From an uncultured Alphaproteobacteria bacterium (GTDB taxonomy: Bacteria; Pseudomonadota; Alphaproteobacteria; HIMB59): DNA of 64,000 bases. Where the stretch lies: positions 124,001-188,000 of the forward strand of contig CACMUL010000002.1 of assembly GCA_902616855.1 (NCBI GenBank). The letters run 5' to 3'. The first letter of the stretch is position 1. Every line of letters starts with the position of its first letter. The notes under the pieces are model-generated. The model was not told where the DNA came from. It saw only the letters and a program-made list of their open reading frames with translations, and searched no databases. The position numbers and the translations under genes were made by a program. Of this stretch, positions 40,445 through 50,027 are shown one piece after another.

Positions 40445-41907
40445 TGGGCAAGAATGTAATTATTTCTGTTTTTGATAAATCTAATTTAGATGTCATAGCA
40501 AAATTTCTAATTAATAAAAAATTTACAATCTATTCAACAGGAGGCACTTCAAAATTTCTAAGAAAAATAAATATCCCACATAAAGAAATAACTAAATATA
40601 CAAAGCAAAAAGAAATACTTGGCGGACGTGTCAAAACCCTTCATCCAAAAATCTTTGGAGGTCTCTTAGGGACGAATGCTAAAGATCATAAAAATGATTT
40701 GAAAAAAGAGAAGATTGTCGAATTTGATCTATTAGTGGCGAATTTGTATCCGTTCGAAGAAACAGTTAAAAATACAAAAACTAAGTCAAAAATCATAGAA
40801 ATGATTGATATTGGTGGCCATAGTTTAATAAGAGCAGCTGTTAAAAACTATGAGAAAACTATACCCCTTATTAACCCAAGAGATTATGATTATTTTATAA
40901 AAAATTTTCCCTTAAAGCCCATATTAAAAAAGAAGTTTGCAATAAAAGCAATTGATCATATTACGGAATACGATTATGAAATTTCAAATTGGTTCAAAGG
41001 TAAGTCATTAACTAAATATCCGTTGAGATATGGAGAGAATCCTCAACAAAAAGCATCAGCTATAATTGATAACAATAAATTTTCTCAAATTAGTGGTGAT
41101 AAAAAACTTAGCTACAATAATCTTTTAGATATAGATGCAGGGGTGCAGCTAACATATGGGTTTAAAACAAAAAGTAATATTTGCACGATAATAAAACATG
41201 GCACTCCCTGCGGTGCATCATTAAAAAAAAATCAAGCCGAAAGTTACCTTAAAGCGCTTGCAGGTGATCCTCTAAGTTCTTTTGGTGGGGTTATTGCTTT
41301 CAATCAAGTATTAAAAAAACAAACTGCTAAACTATTGATAAAAAATTTCTACGAAGTAGTAACTGCACCTGAATTTGAAAAAGAAGCTCTTAAATTGCTT
41401 AGAGAGAGGAAGAATTTAAGAGTTATTAAGGTAAAAAAAGGTTTAAAGAATATCGAGAAAAAATCTTTTTTTGGAGGAACGTTGATACAGGATGTAAATA
41501 CTAAAAACTCCTCTGTGGATACAATAAATGGAAAAAATAAATTAGATAAAGAAAAATTTGGGTTTTTTGTAAATGTCTTAAAAAATATAAAATCTAATGC
41601 TATTGCTTTGTTTGATCAAGATAGCCTAGTATCCCAGTCAGGGGGTCAAACTTCCAGAGTTGACGCATTAGAGATCTGTCTCAGAAAGTTTAAATATCAA
41701 AGTGACGTAAACAAAAATAAAAACCTATTTTTATTTTCAGATGCATTTTTTCCATTCACAGACTCACTATCAATAATTAAAAGGCAAAAAATTAAAATTG
41801 ATATTTATGCACCAATGGGATCCAAGAACGACTCAAAAATTTGTAATTATGTGAAGAAGCATAAATTAAAATTTTTTAAGTTGAGTGATCGCCATTTTAA
41901 ACATTGA
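40444..41907 (+). CDS. purH: Bifunctional AICAR formyltransferase/IMP cyclohydrolase
   Basis: GGRVKTLHPKIFGGLL, IDIGGHSLIRAAVKNY, IKHGTPCGAS, FSDAFFPF. Confidence 0.95.
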   Translation: MGKNVIISVFDKSNLDVIAKFLINKKFTIYSTGGTSKFLRKINIPHKEITKYTKQKEILGGRVKTLHPKIFGGLLGTNAKDHKNDLKKEKIVEFDLLVANLYPFEETVKNTKTKSKIIEMIDIGGHSLIRAAVKNYEKTIPLINPRDYDYFIKNFPLKPILKKKFAIKAIDHITEYDYEISNWFKGKSLTKYPLRYGENPQQKASAIIDNNKFSQISGDKKLSYNNLLDIDAGVQLTYGFKTKSNICTIIKHGTPCGASLKKNQAESYLKALAGDPLSSFGGVIAFNQVLKKQTAKLLIKNFYEVVTAPEFEKEALKLLRERKNLRVIKVKKGLKNIEKKSFFGGTLIQDVNTKNSSVDTINGKNKLDKEKFGFFVNVLKNIKSNAIALFDQDSLVSQSGGQTSRVDALEICLRKFKYQSDVNKNKNLFLFSDAFFPFTDSLSIIKRQKIKIDIYAPMGSKNDSKICNYVKKHKLKFFKLSDRHFKH

Positions 41908-42212
41908 TAGATATATTTAAAAATAAACCTCCTAAAAGAGAGTATAAACAACTTAAAAGATATCAAAATAAGACGTTTATAAAGAAATATAGTTTAAATA
42001 TTGTTTATGATTTTTTTAAAGAATATCCTGAAGAAAAAAGAGGAAGAAAGAATTTTAAAAATAAAGAGGTTCAAAATGTAAAGGCCTTGATATATGAGGA
42101 TATTTTTCAAAAAGCTATCGCTATAAAAGCAGACTGCATTGGTTCAATAAAAGAAGATGTATCAAAAGAAAAAATTATGATTACAGTGTCCTTTTTCAGA
42201 AAAAATGAATGA
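41904..42212 (+). CDS. Hypothetical basic protein (TTG start)
   Basis: ORF overlapping purH stop and following HAD gene start; no family recognised. Confidence 0.6.
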   Translation: MIDIFKNKPPKREYKQLKRYQNKTFIKKYSLNIVYDFFKEYPEEKRGRKNFKNKEVQNVKALIYEDIFQKAIAIKADCIGSIKEDVSKEKIMITVSFFRKNE

Positions 42213-42759
42213 TAATAGAATTTTATTTGTTGATCTAGATGGAACTTTAATCAAAGAGGACTTATCAAATTTAGCATTTGTTGATTTTTTAAAGAAAAAA
42301 CCTTTTTTGCTTTTCTTTTATTTGTTCATTTTTTTGTTCAAAGGGAAATCTTTTCTTAAAGAAAAAATATCAACAGGTTTTAAGGTGCCAATAAAGAAAT
42401 TGAAGTTTAACCAGGCATGTCTTGAATACATAAAACAAGTTAAGAATCATCATAGGGTGGTATATCTAATATCAGGAAGTCATCAGTTACTAGTAGATCA
42501 AATAGATCAACATTTAAAAATTTTCTTCGAGTCATTTGGTACAAAAAAAAACTTTAATATGGTTGGTATAAATAAAGTTAAGTTTATAAATGATGAATTA
42601 AAAATTTTCAGCTTTGACTATTTAGGAAATAGCAATCAAGATTTACCAATTTGGGAACATACCAAGAGAATTATTTATACAAATGTATCAAATGATTTAA
42701 AAAAAATTATAGATATGTCAGAATTAGATAAATTCGAAGTAAAAGAAAAATTTAATTGA
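42205..42759 (+). CDS. HAD-superfamily hydrolase (IB/PSPase-like)
   Basis: ILFVDLDGTLIKEDLSN motif I; VVYLISGSHQLLVDQI motif II. Confidence 0.8.
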   Translation: MNDNRILFVDLDGTLIKEDLSNLAFVDFLKKKPFLLFFYLFIFLFKGKSFLKEKISTGFKVPIKKLKFNQACLEYIKQVKNHHRVVYLISGSHQLLVDQIDQHLKIFFESFGTKKNFNMVGINKVKFINDELKIFSFDYLGNSNQDLPIWEHTKRIIYTNVSNDLKKIIDMSELDKFEVKEKFN

Positions 42760-43376
42760 TAATGACAATTTTATTATTTTCTCAAATTTTTATAGTTTGT
42801 TTATTAGGGGCAATGTCCCCGGGCCCAAGCATGGTTGTGGTTGTAAATAATGCAATTTTTAAAAGTAAGTTCAGTGGCGTATTAACTGCAATTGGCCATG
42901 GTATTGGAATTAGTATCTATGCTCTATGTGCAGTTATTGGAATTGGCTTAATTATACAAACAAATATATTTGTTTTTAATTTACTGAAATTATTATCAAT
43001 ATTCTTCTTACTTTATTTAGGAATTCAAACAATCAGAAGTAGAAATAAAATCGAGTTTGGTGGAAATCAGAATTTCAGTGTCACGAAATCGTTTTCCCAA
43101 GGTTTTTTAATATCAATATTAAATCCAAAGATTTTTATTTGGTTTTTAGCAATTTACTCACAATTTATGTCTTATGATAATGATATGTTCTTGAATGTAG
43201 CGTTAGTATTGATTGCAGGAACTGTTGACGCCCTATGGTACATACTTTTAGTGAACTTAGTTACCTCAAAGGTTATTCTAGACCAAATTAAAAAAAAATC
43301 AGGGATCATACAAATAATTGTTGGATATTTGTTAATTTTAATATCCGCGTTACTACTGTTGGAAATTTTGATTTAA
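42756..43376 (+). CDS. LysE/RhtB family translocator
   Basis: GAMSPGPSMVVVVNNAIFKSKFSGVLTAIGHGIGI; SILNPKIFIWFLAIYSQF. Confidence 0.92.
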   Translation: MIMTILLFSQIFIVCLLGAMSPGPSMVVVVNNAIFKSKFSGVLTAIGHGIGISIYALCAVIGIGLIIQTNIFVFNLLKLLSIFFLLYLGIQTIRSRNKIEFGGNQNFSVTKSFSQGFLISILNPKIFIWFLAIYSQFMSYDNDMFLNVALVLIAGTVDALWYILLVNLVTSKVILDQIKKKSGIIQIIVGYLLILISALLLLEILI

Positions 43377-43380
43377 TATA

Positions 43381-45039
43381 ATGAGTGAGCAAGAAATATT
43401 AAATTTATTGAAAAATAATAAATTTATTGAAGCAAAACAATTAGTAGAAAATCTTTTAAAAACAGAAACAGAAAATTTAACTTATAAATTTTATTATGGG
43501 CTTATTTTAGCCAACGATAGAAAATATAAAGAGGCAATACCTTTTTTTGAGGAGGTTTTATTAGCTGACCGAAACCATTATGACTCAAATTTTAATATAG
43601 CTGGATGTTATCAGGGTCTTTTAATTTTTGATAAAGCTATAGAGTCTTATAAGAATTGCTCAAAGATTGACGTAAATAAATTTGAACCCTATCATCAGAT
43701 AGGAGTCTGCTATAGACAATTGAGAGAATACGAGGACTCGATAATATTTTTAAATAAGGCTTTAGAAATTTCTCTCAATGCAAAATCTCTTTATGTTTTA
43801 GGTAATGTATATAGAGAAAATGGTCAATTGGAAGAAGCTAGAAAATTTTTTACAAAATCTATAAGCGTAAATAAAGAGTTTACCCAATCGAAACTATCTA
43901 TTGCAAATTTGGAAATAGATAATGGCAACTATGATCAAGCATCAAAATTGTTAGATGAAATAATCCAATCTGATAATAGTGATCGAAACATGATATCTGC
44001 ACAAATTATGATTGGATATATTTTAAAATCAAAAGGAGAATTTGAGGAAGCGATAAGAATAAATAAAGATATTTTGGAAAAAGACCCTAAAAATATCGAT
44101 GCATCTTATAATATTTCACAATGTTATTTATTTACTAAAGATTATGAGAAAGCCTGGTTCTTTCATGAATCAAGATATAATTTACAAAACTTAGTTTTAT
44201 TGAAACAGATATATGAGAGTTTTAATAAACCCAAATGGGATTTGAGTAGACCAAAAAAAAATGTTCTTTTCTATGGTGAACAAGGTATTGGTGAGCAGAT
44301 AATATACTCTCAATTTTTTGAGACTGTAAAAGATCAATTTGATAACTCAACTATTGCTGTGAATGAAAAATTAATACCTTTTTTTAAAAAAATTTACCCA
44401 AATACAAAAATAATAAATTATAAAAAAATTTTTGAATATAGTGATTATGATTATCATTTACCTATGGGATCAATGGGATTATACTTTCAAAAAAATATCA
44501 ATCAAATTAACTTACAAAGAAAAATCTCATATTCTTCTGACTCAAAAATCCCTGATAAAATTAAAAAACTTCGATGTGGCATATCATGGAAAAGTACAAA
44601 TAAAATTTTTGGAAACAAAAAATCTATTGAGCTAAATAGCTTTAAAAATATTTTATCAAATGAAAATATAGAGTTTATAAATCTACAATATTCTGATGAA
44701 ACAAAAGAAATTAACCAAGTAGAAAAAGATCTTGATAAAAAAATTTTTGTGGAGCATGAAATAGATTGTTTTAATGATATCGACGGAGTTGCAGGCTTAA
44801 TAAAGTCTTGTGATTTCTTAATTACAGTTAGCAATTCAAACGCTCATATTTCAGGAAAATTAGGTGTGAAAACATTATTACTGCTTCCATATAACGATGG
44901 CAAACTTTGGTATTGGGGATTAAATAATGATAGAGATATTGTTTGGTACCCATCTATTTTGCCAATAAGGCAAGAAAGTGTAAATAACTGGGAAAGTTGT
45001 CTTTCAAAGTTATACAAAGAGTTTGAAAATTACTTGTAA
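43381..45039 (+). CDS. TPR protein with C-terminal glycosyltransferase (GT9/GT41-like) domain
   Basis: Multiple TPRs then LRCGISWKSTN...LIKSCDFLITVSNSNAHISGKLGVKTLLLLP. Confidence 0.8.
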   Translation: MSEQEILNLLKNNKFIEAKQLVENLLKTETENLTYKFYYGLILANDRKYKEAIPFFEEVLLADRNHYDSNFNIAGCYQGLLIFDKAIESYKNCSKIDVNKFEPYHQIGVCYRQLREYEDSIIFLNKALEISLNAKSLYVLGNVYRENGQLEEARKFFTKSISVNKEFTQSKLSIANLEIDNGNYDQASKLLDEIIQSDNSDRNMISAQIMIGYILKSKGEFEEAIRINKDILEKDPKNIDASYNISQCYLFTKDYEKAWFFHESRYNLQNLVLLKQIYESFNKPKWDLSRPKKNVLFYGEQGIGEQIIYSQFFETVKDQFDNSTIAVNEKLIPFFKKIYPNTKIINYKKIFEYSDYDYHLPMGSMGLYFQKNINQINLQRKISYSSDSKIPDKIKKLRCGISWKSTNKIFGNKKSIELNSFKNILSNENIEFINLQYSDETKEINQVEKDLDKKIFVEHEIDCFNDIDGVAGLIKSCDFLITVSNSNAHISGKLGVKTLLLLPYNDGKLWYWGLNNDRDIVWYPSILPIRQESVNNWESCLSKLYKEFENYL

Positions 45040-45067
45040 ATAGACTTAACATCACTAGGTTTGATTC

Positions 45068-45760
45068 ATGAATATTTATATTGGTTATGACAGTAGAGAG
45101 GATCTAGCCTATCAAGTCTGCAACCATAGTATTAAATCAAGATCTAAAGCTGCAAATATTTTTCCTTTAAAACTAAATGAATTGAAAGATAAAGGTTATT
45201 ACACGCGTGGAGAGGACAAACTAGGCTCAACTGAATTTACATTTTCAAGATTTTTAGTTCCAATACTTAATGAGTATAAAGGATGGGCACTATTTTGTGA
45301 TTGTGATTTATTATTTTTAAATCCAATTGAGGAACTATTTTCTATAGTTGATAATAAATTTGCTGTTATGTGCGTTCAGCATGATTACAATCCAAAAGGC
45401 AAAACAAAAATGGATGGAAGATTACAGTCAATTTATCCGAGAAAAAATTGGAGTTCTGTTGTTTTATGGAATTGTGAACATCCATCTAATAAAAAGATAA
45501 CTACAAAATTAATTAATGACCCTGATACTACTGGTAAATACCTACATCGTTTTAGTTGGTTAAAAGATAGTGAAATTGGTGAAATAAGTCATGAATGGAA
45601 TTGGCTAGTAGGATGGTATGAGGAACCTAAAGATGGAAAACCTAAAGCAATACATTACACAGAAGGAGGACCTTGGTTCCCACAGTATAGATTTTGTGAC
45701 TATCATAAAGTTTGGAAAGATAAATTAATTGAAATGATGAACACAGAAATAAAGATTTAA
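45068..45760 (+). CDS. Glycosyltransferase-like protein (GT-A, DxD)
   Basis: MNIYIGYDSREDLAYQVCNHSI; WALFCDCDLLFLNPIEEL DxD-type motif. Confidence 0.7.
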   Translation: MNIYIGYDSREDLAYQVCNHSIKSRSKAANIFPLKLNELKDKGYYTRGEDKLGSTEFTFSRFLVPILNEYKGWALFCDCDLLFLNPIEELFSIVDNKFAVMCVQHDYNPKGKTKMDGRLQSIYPRKNWSSVVLWNCEHPSNKKITTKLINDPDTTGKYLHRFSWLKDSEIGEISHEWNWLVGWYEEPKDGKPKAIHYTEGGPWFPQYRFCDYHKVWKDKLIEMMNTEIKI

Positions 45761-45801
45761 TTTCAAATATCTTGATTAAAAATTTTAATAAACTCTAAGT
45801 C

Positions 45802-46539
45802 TTGATTACAATTGCTTTTTTTTGGGTAGGTGAAAATATTGATATACCTATGTCGCTTGTCAAGTCAGTAAGGTTAGTTATGGGCCAGGCTATTAATTTG
45901 GTCCAATTAACAAATCGCGAAACAAAGGAAATAGAAGGAGTCACTTCTGTCCATAGGTTTCAGTTATCTCCAAAGATAATGGTAGCTAGGTTGGAGGCTT
46001 ATTCATATTATAAACCGGAGACTGATGAGGTTTTTTTTTGTGACGCTGATTGTTTATTTATAAATAAACTTTCATTACCATGTAAAAACGCAAATGGTAT
46101 TTATTTATCTAAAAGGCAAGAAGATTTTAAATTAAATCATAATTATCCGGAATATTATGAGGAGTTTGTTAATAAAACAGCAAATCAAGTAATGCCCTTT
46201 TTATTTGGTGCATTGGCAACTAAAGGAAATCAACAAAAGTTTTTTCAAGATTTACTAAACACTTGTCTTGAATTACCAGAGAAATTCCACCGTTGGTACG
46301 GTGACCAGTATTCTTTGTATCTTAATACCAAAGATAAAAAAGATAGTTATTTAATGCTTGATCCAAATGTATATCAATATGTAATTAAAAAACCTTTGTT
46401 AATAAATAAATTGAAAAAACTTCATAAAAATAATGTTCAAATGTTACACTTTAAGGGGCCTAATACAAAAATTTTATTAGAACAAGCTTTTATACTAATA
46501 AGTTTTTTTTATGAAGAATTGAAATCTAAAATAAATTAA
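45802..46539 (+). CDS. Glycosyltransferase-like protein (GT-A, DxD); likely non-ATG start
   Basis: DEVFFCDADCLFINKLSLP motif resembling the preceding gene. Confidence 0.6.
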   Translation: MITIAFFWVGENIDIPMSLVKSVRLVMGQAINLVQLTNRETKEIEGVTSVHRFQLSPKIMVARLEAYSYYKPETDEVFFCDADCLFINKLSLPCKNANGIYLSKRQEDFKLNHNYPEYYEEFVNKTANQVMPFLFGALATKGNQQKFFQDLLNTCLELPEKFHRWYGDQYSLYLNTKDKKDSYLMLDPNVYQYVIKKPLLINKLKKLHKNNVQMLHFKGPNTKILLEQAFILISFFYEELKSKIN

Positions 46540-46603
46540 ATTTTGTTTTGTAACAACAATGAAGCTAACATCTTAATATATTAAATTAGTTCTAAAGGAA
46601 TAA

Positions 46604-47254
46604 TTACCAACTTAAAATGAAATCACTATGTACCTGCTCTATGATGATAGCACCATATTTTTTTAGAATATTTAAAGCTTTGTATTTACTATCACCATAT
46701 CTTTTAGAGTGATCTTTTTGTTCAATGATAATTATGGGTTTATGTTTTTTAAAAGTATTTTCTGCACCTATAACTACATTACTTTCGTAGCCTTCTACAT
46801 CAATTTTAACAAAATCTAGATTTTCAAATTCAAATTCATCTAACATTTTCATTTTTACTAGATTTTTTTCATTAATGTCTTTGGAAATATGAGTCGCTCC
46901 AGTATTTTTTAAATCAATATCTAAAGAAACTAATTTATTAGCTTCTCCGATTGCAAATGGAAACAACTTGACATTATTAGTGCTTATATTTCTACCGAAG
47001 CATTCTCTAAATATACTTATTGGTTCAAATGCATAAGTTTTTTTAAAATTTATACTTAAATAAAAACTCCAAAAACCACAGTGAGCCCCTATATCTATGG
47101 CGGTATTTTTTTTCTTAATATGGTGAAAACATCTGGATAAATGTTTTGGCTGATAAAGTTTTTTACTATTGATCTCAATCGATTTTGAAAAATACTCATC
47201 AAAATGAACATCATCAAAAGGCAACCACCATCCATGAACAAATTTAAGTGACAT
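46604..47254 (-). CDS. FkbM-family methyltransferase
   Basis: TAIDIGAHCGFWSFYLS; FEPISIFRECFGRNIS; FVKIDVEGYESNVVIGAENTF. Confidence 0.9.
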   Translation of the reverse strand: MSLKFVHGWWLPFDDVHFDEYFSKSIEINSKKLYQPKHLSRCFHHIKKKNTAIDIGAHCGFWSFYLSINFKKTYAFEPISIFRECFGRNISTNNVKLFPFAIGEANKLVSLDIDLKNTGATHISKDINEKNLVKMKMLDEFEFENLDFVKIDVEGYESNVVIGAENTFKKHKPIIIIEQKDHSKRYGDSKYKALNILKKYGAIIIEQVHSDFILSW

Positions 47255-47412
47255 AATTTATATATTAACTCAAAAATTTTTTATTATTTAATTTTTTTGT
47301 ATTAATTTTGTTATAATTTTCAAATAATTGATGTTGAACATATAGTTTAACGTGTAAATTGTTAGTAATTGGTATTAATTATTAATGGCTTTTACATTTA
47401 TGGATTAGTGGA

Positions 47413-48288
47413 ATGATTAAATTATCATTAATTAAAATTCTTAAAGCAATATTTTTTATATTAATATTCAAAACTAATTCTATAGCTGATAATTTCCATT
47501 TTGATCAAAATAATAAATTATTTATAGAAACAACAAATAGTGGTTTTAATTTTCATAAAAATTATATGGGCCAAAATAAACATAATTTTAGTTATATAAA
47601 GGAAAGTTCAAAATCACGAAGTGGAAATTATTATCAAAAATTTGAGCTTAGAAATGGTGATTGTTTTGGCGATGAAAATTGGAGTGACTGCAATAATGAT
47701 AGACAAAGGATTGAACTTTCTTCTGAGCCAAATCAACCAATATCTGGAAAACAATGTTATGGTTACAGTATAAAACTATCTAGTAATTTTACTGATATTA
47801 GAAAAGTTAGCACAACATTAGGTCAGATACACCAAAAGGGTGGTCCATCTGGAAAAGCAAATAGTTTACCTTCCTTCCCACCATTGATTCAAATTGATGC
47901 TAGAAAAGGAAATTTGTACTTAAATTGGCATAAACTAAGTGGTTCTAGAGATAATGTTAAAGATGAGTCTAAATATTATAAATTAAAAACATTAAACAGT
48001 ATGAAAGGTGTGTGGACAGATATCTCTTTGTGCTTAGATTTTGAAAATAAGAGAATAGATGCTTGGATTGATGGTAATAACATTGTTAAAATTTTAGAAC
48101 CACCAATATTTTTTGAGCCAGAATCAATTTACTTTAAACACGGTATATATCAGTCATTCATAAGTAACTACACATCATTTAAAGGGGCAACACCTACGCA
48201 AATTGTATTTTATGATGAAGTGAGAAGGGGAAATTCAATTGAGGATGTAGATATCAACGTTAACCCTAATTTAACATTTGTTGATTAA
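47413..48288 (+). CDS. Secreted polysaccharide lyase, heparin-lyase-I-like fold
   Basis: Signal peptide; DRQRIELSS; LGQIHQKGG; YFKHGIYQSF; QIVFYDEVRRG. Confidence 0.75.
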   Translation: MIKLSLIKILKAIFFILIFKTNSIADNFHFDQNNKLFIETTNSGFNFHKNYMGQNKHNFSYIKESSKSRSGNYYQKFELRNGDCFGDENWSDCNNDRQRIELSSEPNQPISGKQCYGYSIKLSSNFTDIRKVSTTLGQIHQKGGPSGKANSLPSFPPLIQIDARKGNLYLNWHKLSGSRDNVKDESKYYKLKTLNSMKGVWTDISLCLDFENKRIDAWIDGNNIVKILEPPIFFEPESIYFKHGIYQSFISNYTSFKGATPTQIVFYDEVRRGNSIEDVDINVNPNLTFVD

Positions 48289-48303
48289 AATATTTATGTG
48301 ATT

Positions 48304-48378
48304 TGGAGCGGGCGAAGGGATTCGAACCCTCGACTTCAACCTTGGCAAGGTTGCGCTCTACCCCTGAGCTACGCCCGC
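48304..48378 (-). tRNA. tRNA-Gly (GCC), CCA encoded
   Basis: Reverse complement GCGGGCGTAGCTCAGGGGTAGAGCGCAACCTTGCCAAGGTTGAAGTCGAGGGTTCGAATCCCTTCGCCCGCTCCA folds as a cloverleaf with anticodon GCC. Confidence 0.97.
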
Positions 48379-48766
48379 TTAATTTTGATTCTTTTGACTT
48401 TTAAGTACCGAATTACATAGATAAAGTAACTTGGTTTACCTATAGAACCACAAAATGCGATCTGCATTATATATTTTTGCATATTCAAGGCAATACACAT
48501 ATTCAGGTAAAATGAATTTCTAGACATCATTAAGATATAATTATTATTATTCTTTAAAATGGTTTTATATTTGTTTTTTTTTCAATCTTAATAGTAGATT
48601 ATAATAACTTTTCTTATTTAATATTAATGAAGATTTAAAAATTATATAATTTAATCATAAGCTTCATTTAGATAAATTATTAATATAAATTTAAATTAAG
48701 TTGTATAATTTTCGTCTGTTAAAATTATTATGATAATTGTTACTAAAAAAGGTATTTCTGTGAACA

Positions 48767-48958
48767 ATGTATAGAGTATGTTGGATTTTTTTGCTTGCTT
48801 TGTTATTCCCAAAAACATCATGGGCATATTTAGATCCTAGCACTATACAAATTTTTTTAGCAAGTGTGGTAGGGTTTATATCGGCTATGCTAATATACGC
48901 AAAATCAATTATTCAAAAAATAAAAAAATTTTTTACTAACTTAAGAAAAAAGAAATAA
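48767..48958 (+). CDS. Small membrane protein with AYLDPS motif (63 aa)
   Basis: Signal/TM, AYLDPSTIQIFLASVVGFISAMLIYAKSIIQKIKKFF; resembles small AYLDPGTGS proteins found next to surface-polymer genes. Confidence 0.75.
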   Translation: MYRVCWIFLLALLFPKTSWAYLDPSTIQIFLASVVGFISAMLIYAKSIIQKIKKFFTNLRKKK

Positions 48959-48960
48959 TT

Positions 48961-50025
48961 TTGAAATTATTATTTAATTTTCTAAAATATTTAAGAGACT
49001 ATATTCAAATTCTATCTAAAAAAGAATTTGATATTATTTTTTTTTCTGAGGGTAAAGATCATTTAGTTTTTTTAGAACCAATTTTAAAATATTTAGATCA
49101 AAATTTTAAATTTAGTATCCTTTATATAACTTTAGACCCTAAAGATGTCACATTACGAAAAGAGCCTAATATTGATTATTATTATTTCCCCTCTATCTCA
49201 TATGCATATTCTTTGCTTGGAAATATTAAAAGTAAATTTCTCATAACCACAATTAATGATATAGGAAATGCTGGATATCTAAAAAAAACTGAAAATATAA
49301 AATATTACATTTATACTTATCATTCATTAATAAGCACACTTAGCGGCTACAGTTATAATTCACTAAAAAATTTTGACATAATTTTCTGTGCAGCAAAATA
49401 TCAAGTGACTGAAATTAGATTTTTAGAAAAAAAATATAGTCAAAATAGAAAGAAACTTTTCCCATTAGGTTATAGTAAAATTAACAATTTAAGAAAATAT
49501 GAGAATCAATCTGATAATAATATGATACTACTCGCATTCACTTGGGGTAGTAATTCATTTTTTTCAAATCATAAATTAGATAAATTAATAGAAATTCTTT
49601 TGAATGATGGATATCAGGTTTGTATTCGGCCTCATCCAGAAACTTTTAAACAAGACTCAAAACGAATAAGAAATTTAATGAGTCTTTTTAAGCATGATAA
49701 GTTAATATTGGATAACCAAGGCGATGACTATTATTTAAGAAAAGCAAAAATATTGATTACTGATTGGTCAGGTATCTTTTTTGATTTTTATTTTGGTTTA
49801 GGCAAAAAAACAATATTTATTAAATCTAATAGGAAAAACAACAATTTAGAATTTGAAAGCTACAATATTAAAACGCATGAAGAATTAATCAGAAACAAAA
49901 TATCTGATGAAGTACAAGTTGAAGATGTTTTGAAAGCTTTGAATAAGGATTTAAAATATATAGATGATGACTTTTTATATAAGAACTTCGAAAGAAACTT
50001 ATACAAATTTTTTAGCAAAATTTAA
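48961..50025 (+). CDS. CDP-glycerol glycerophosphotransferase-like (TagB/TagF-like) protein (TTG start)
   Basis: VCIRPHPETF, ILITDWSGIFFDFYFGLGKKTIFI. Confidence 0.7.
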   Translation: MKLLFNFLKYLRDYIQILSKKEFDIIFFSEGKDHLVFLEPILKYLDQNFKFSILYITLDPKDVTLRKEPNIDYYYFPSISYAYSLLGNIKSKFLITTINDIGNAGYLKKTENIKYYIYTYHSLISTLSGYSYNSLKNFDIIFCAAKYQVTEIRFLEKKYSQNRKKLFPLGYSKINNLRKYENQSDNNMILLAFTWGSNSFFSNHKLDKLIEILLNDGYQVCIRPHPETFKQDSKRIRNLMSLFKHDKLILDNQGDDYYLRKAKILITDWSGIFFDFYFGLGKKTIFIKSNRKNNNLEFESYNIKTHEELIRNKISDEVQVEDVLKALNKDLKYIDDDFLYKNFERNLYKFFSKI

Positions 50026-50027
50026 AA

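Noticed and set aside
44502-44834. Antisense ORF in the TPR-GT gene
   Set aside because: Shadow ORF; sense frame has clear TPR/GT content.
48380-48766. Possible ncRNA in the long spacer after tRNA-Gly
   Set aside because: Very AT-rich without a convincing stable hairpin/terminator pattern that I could identify by eye.
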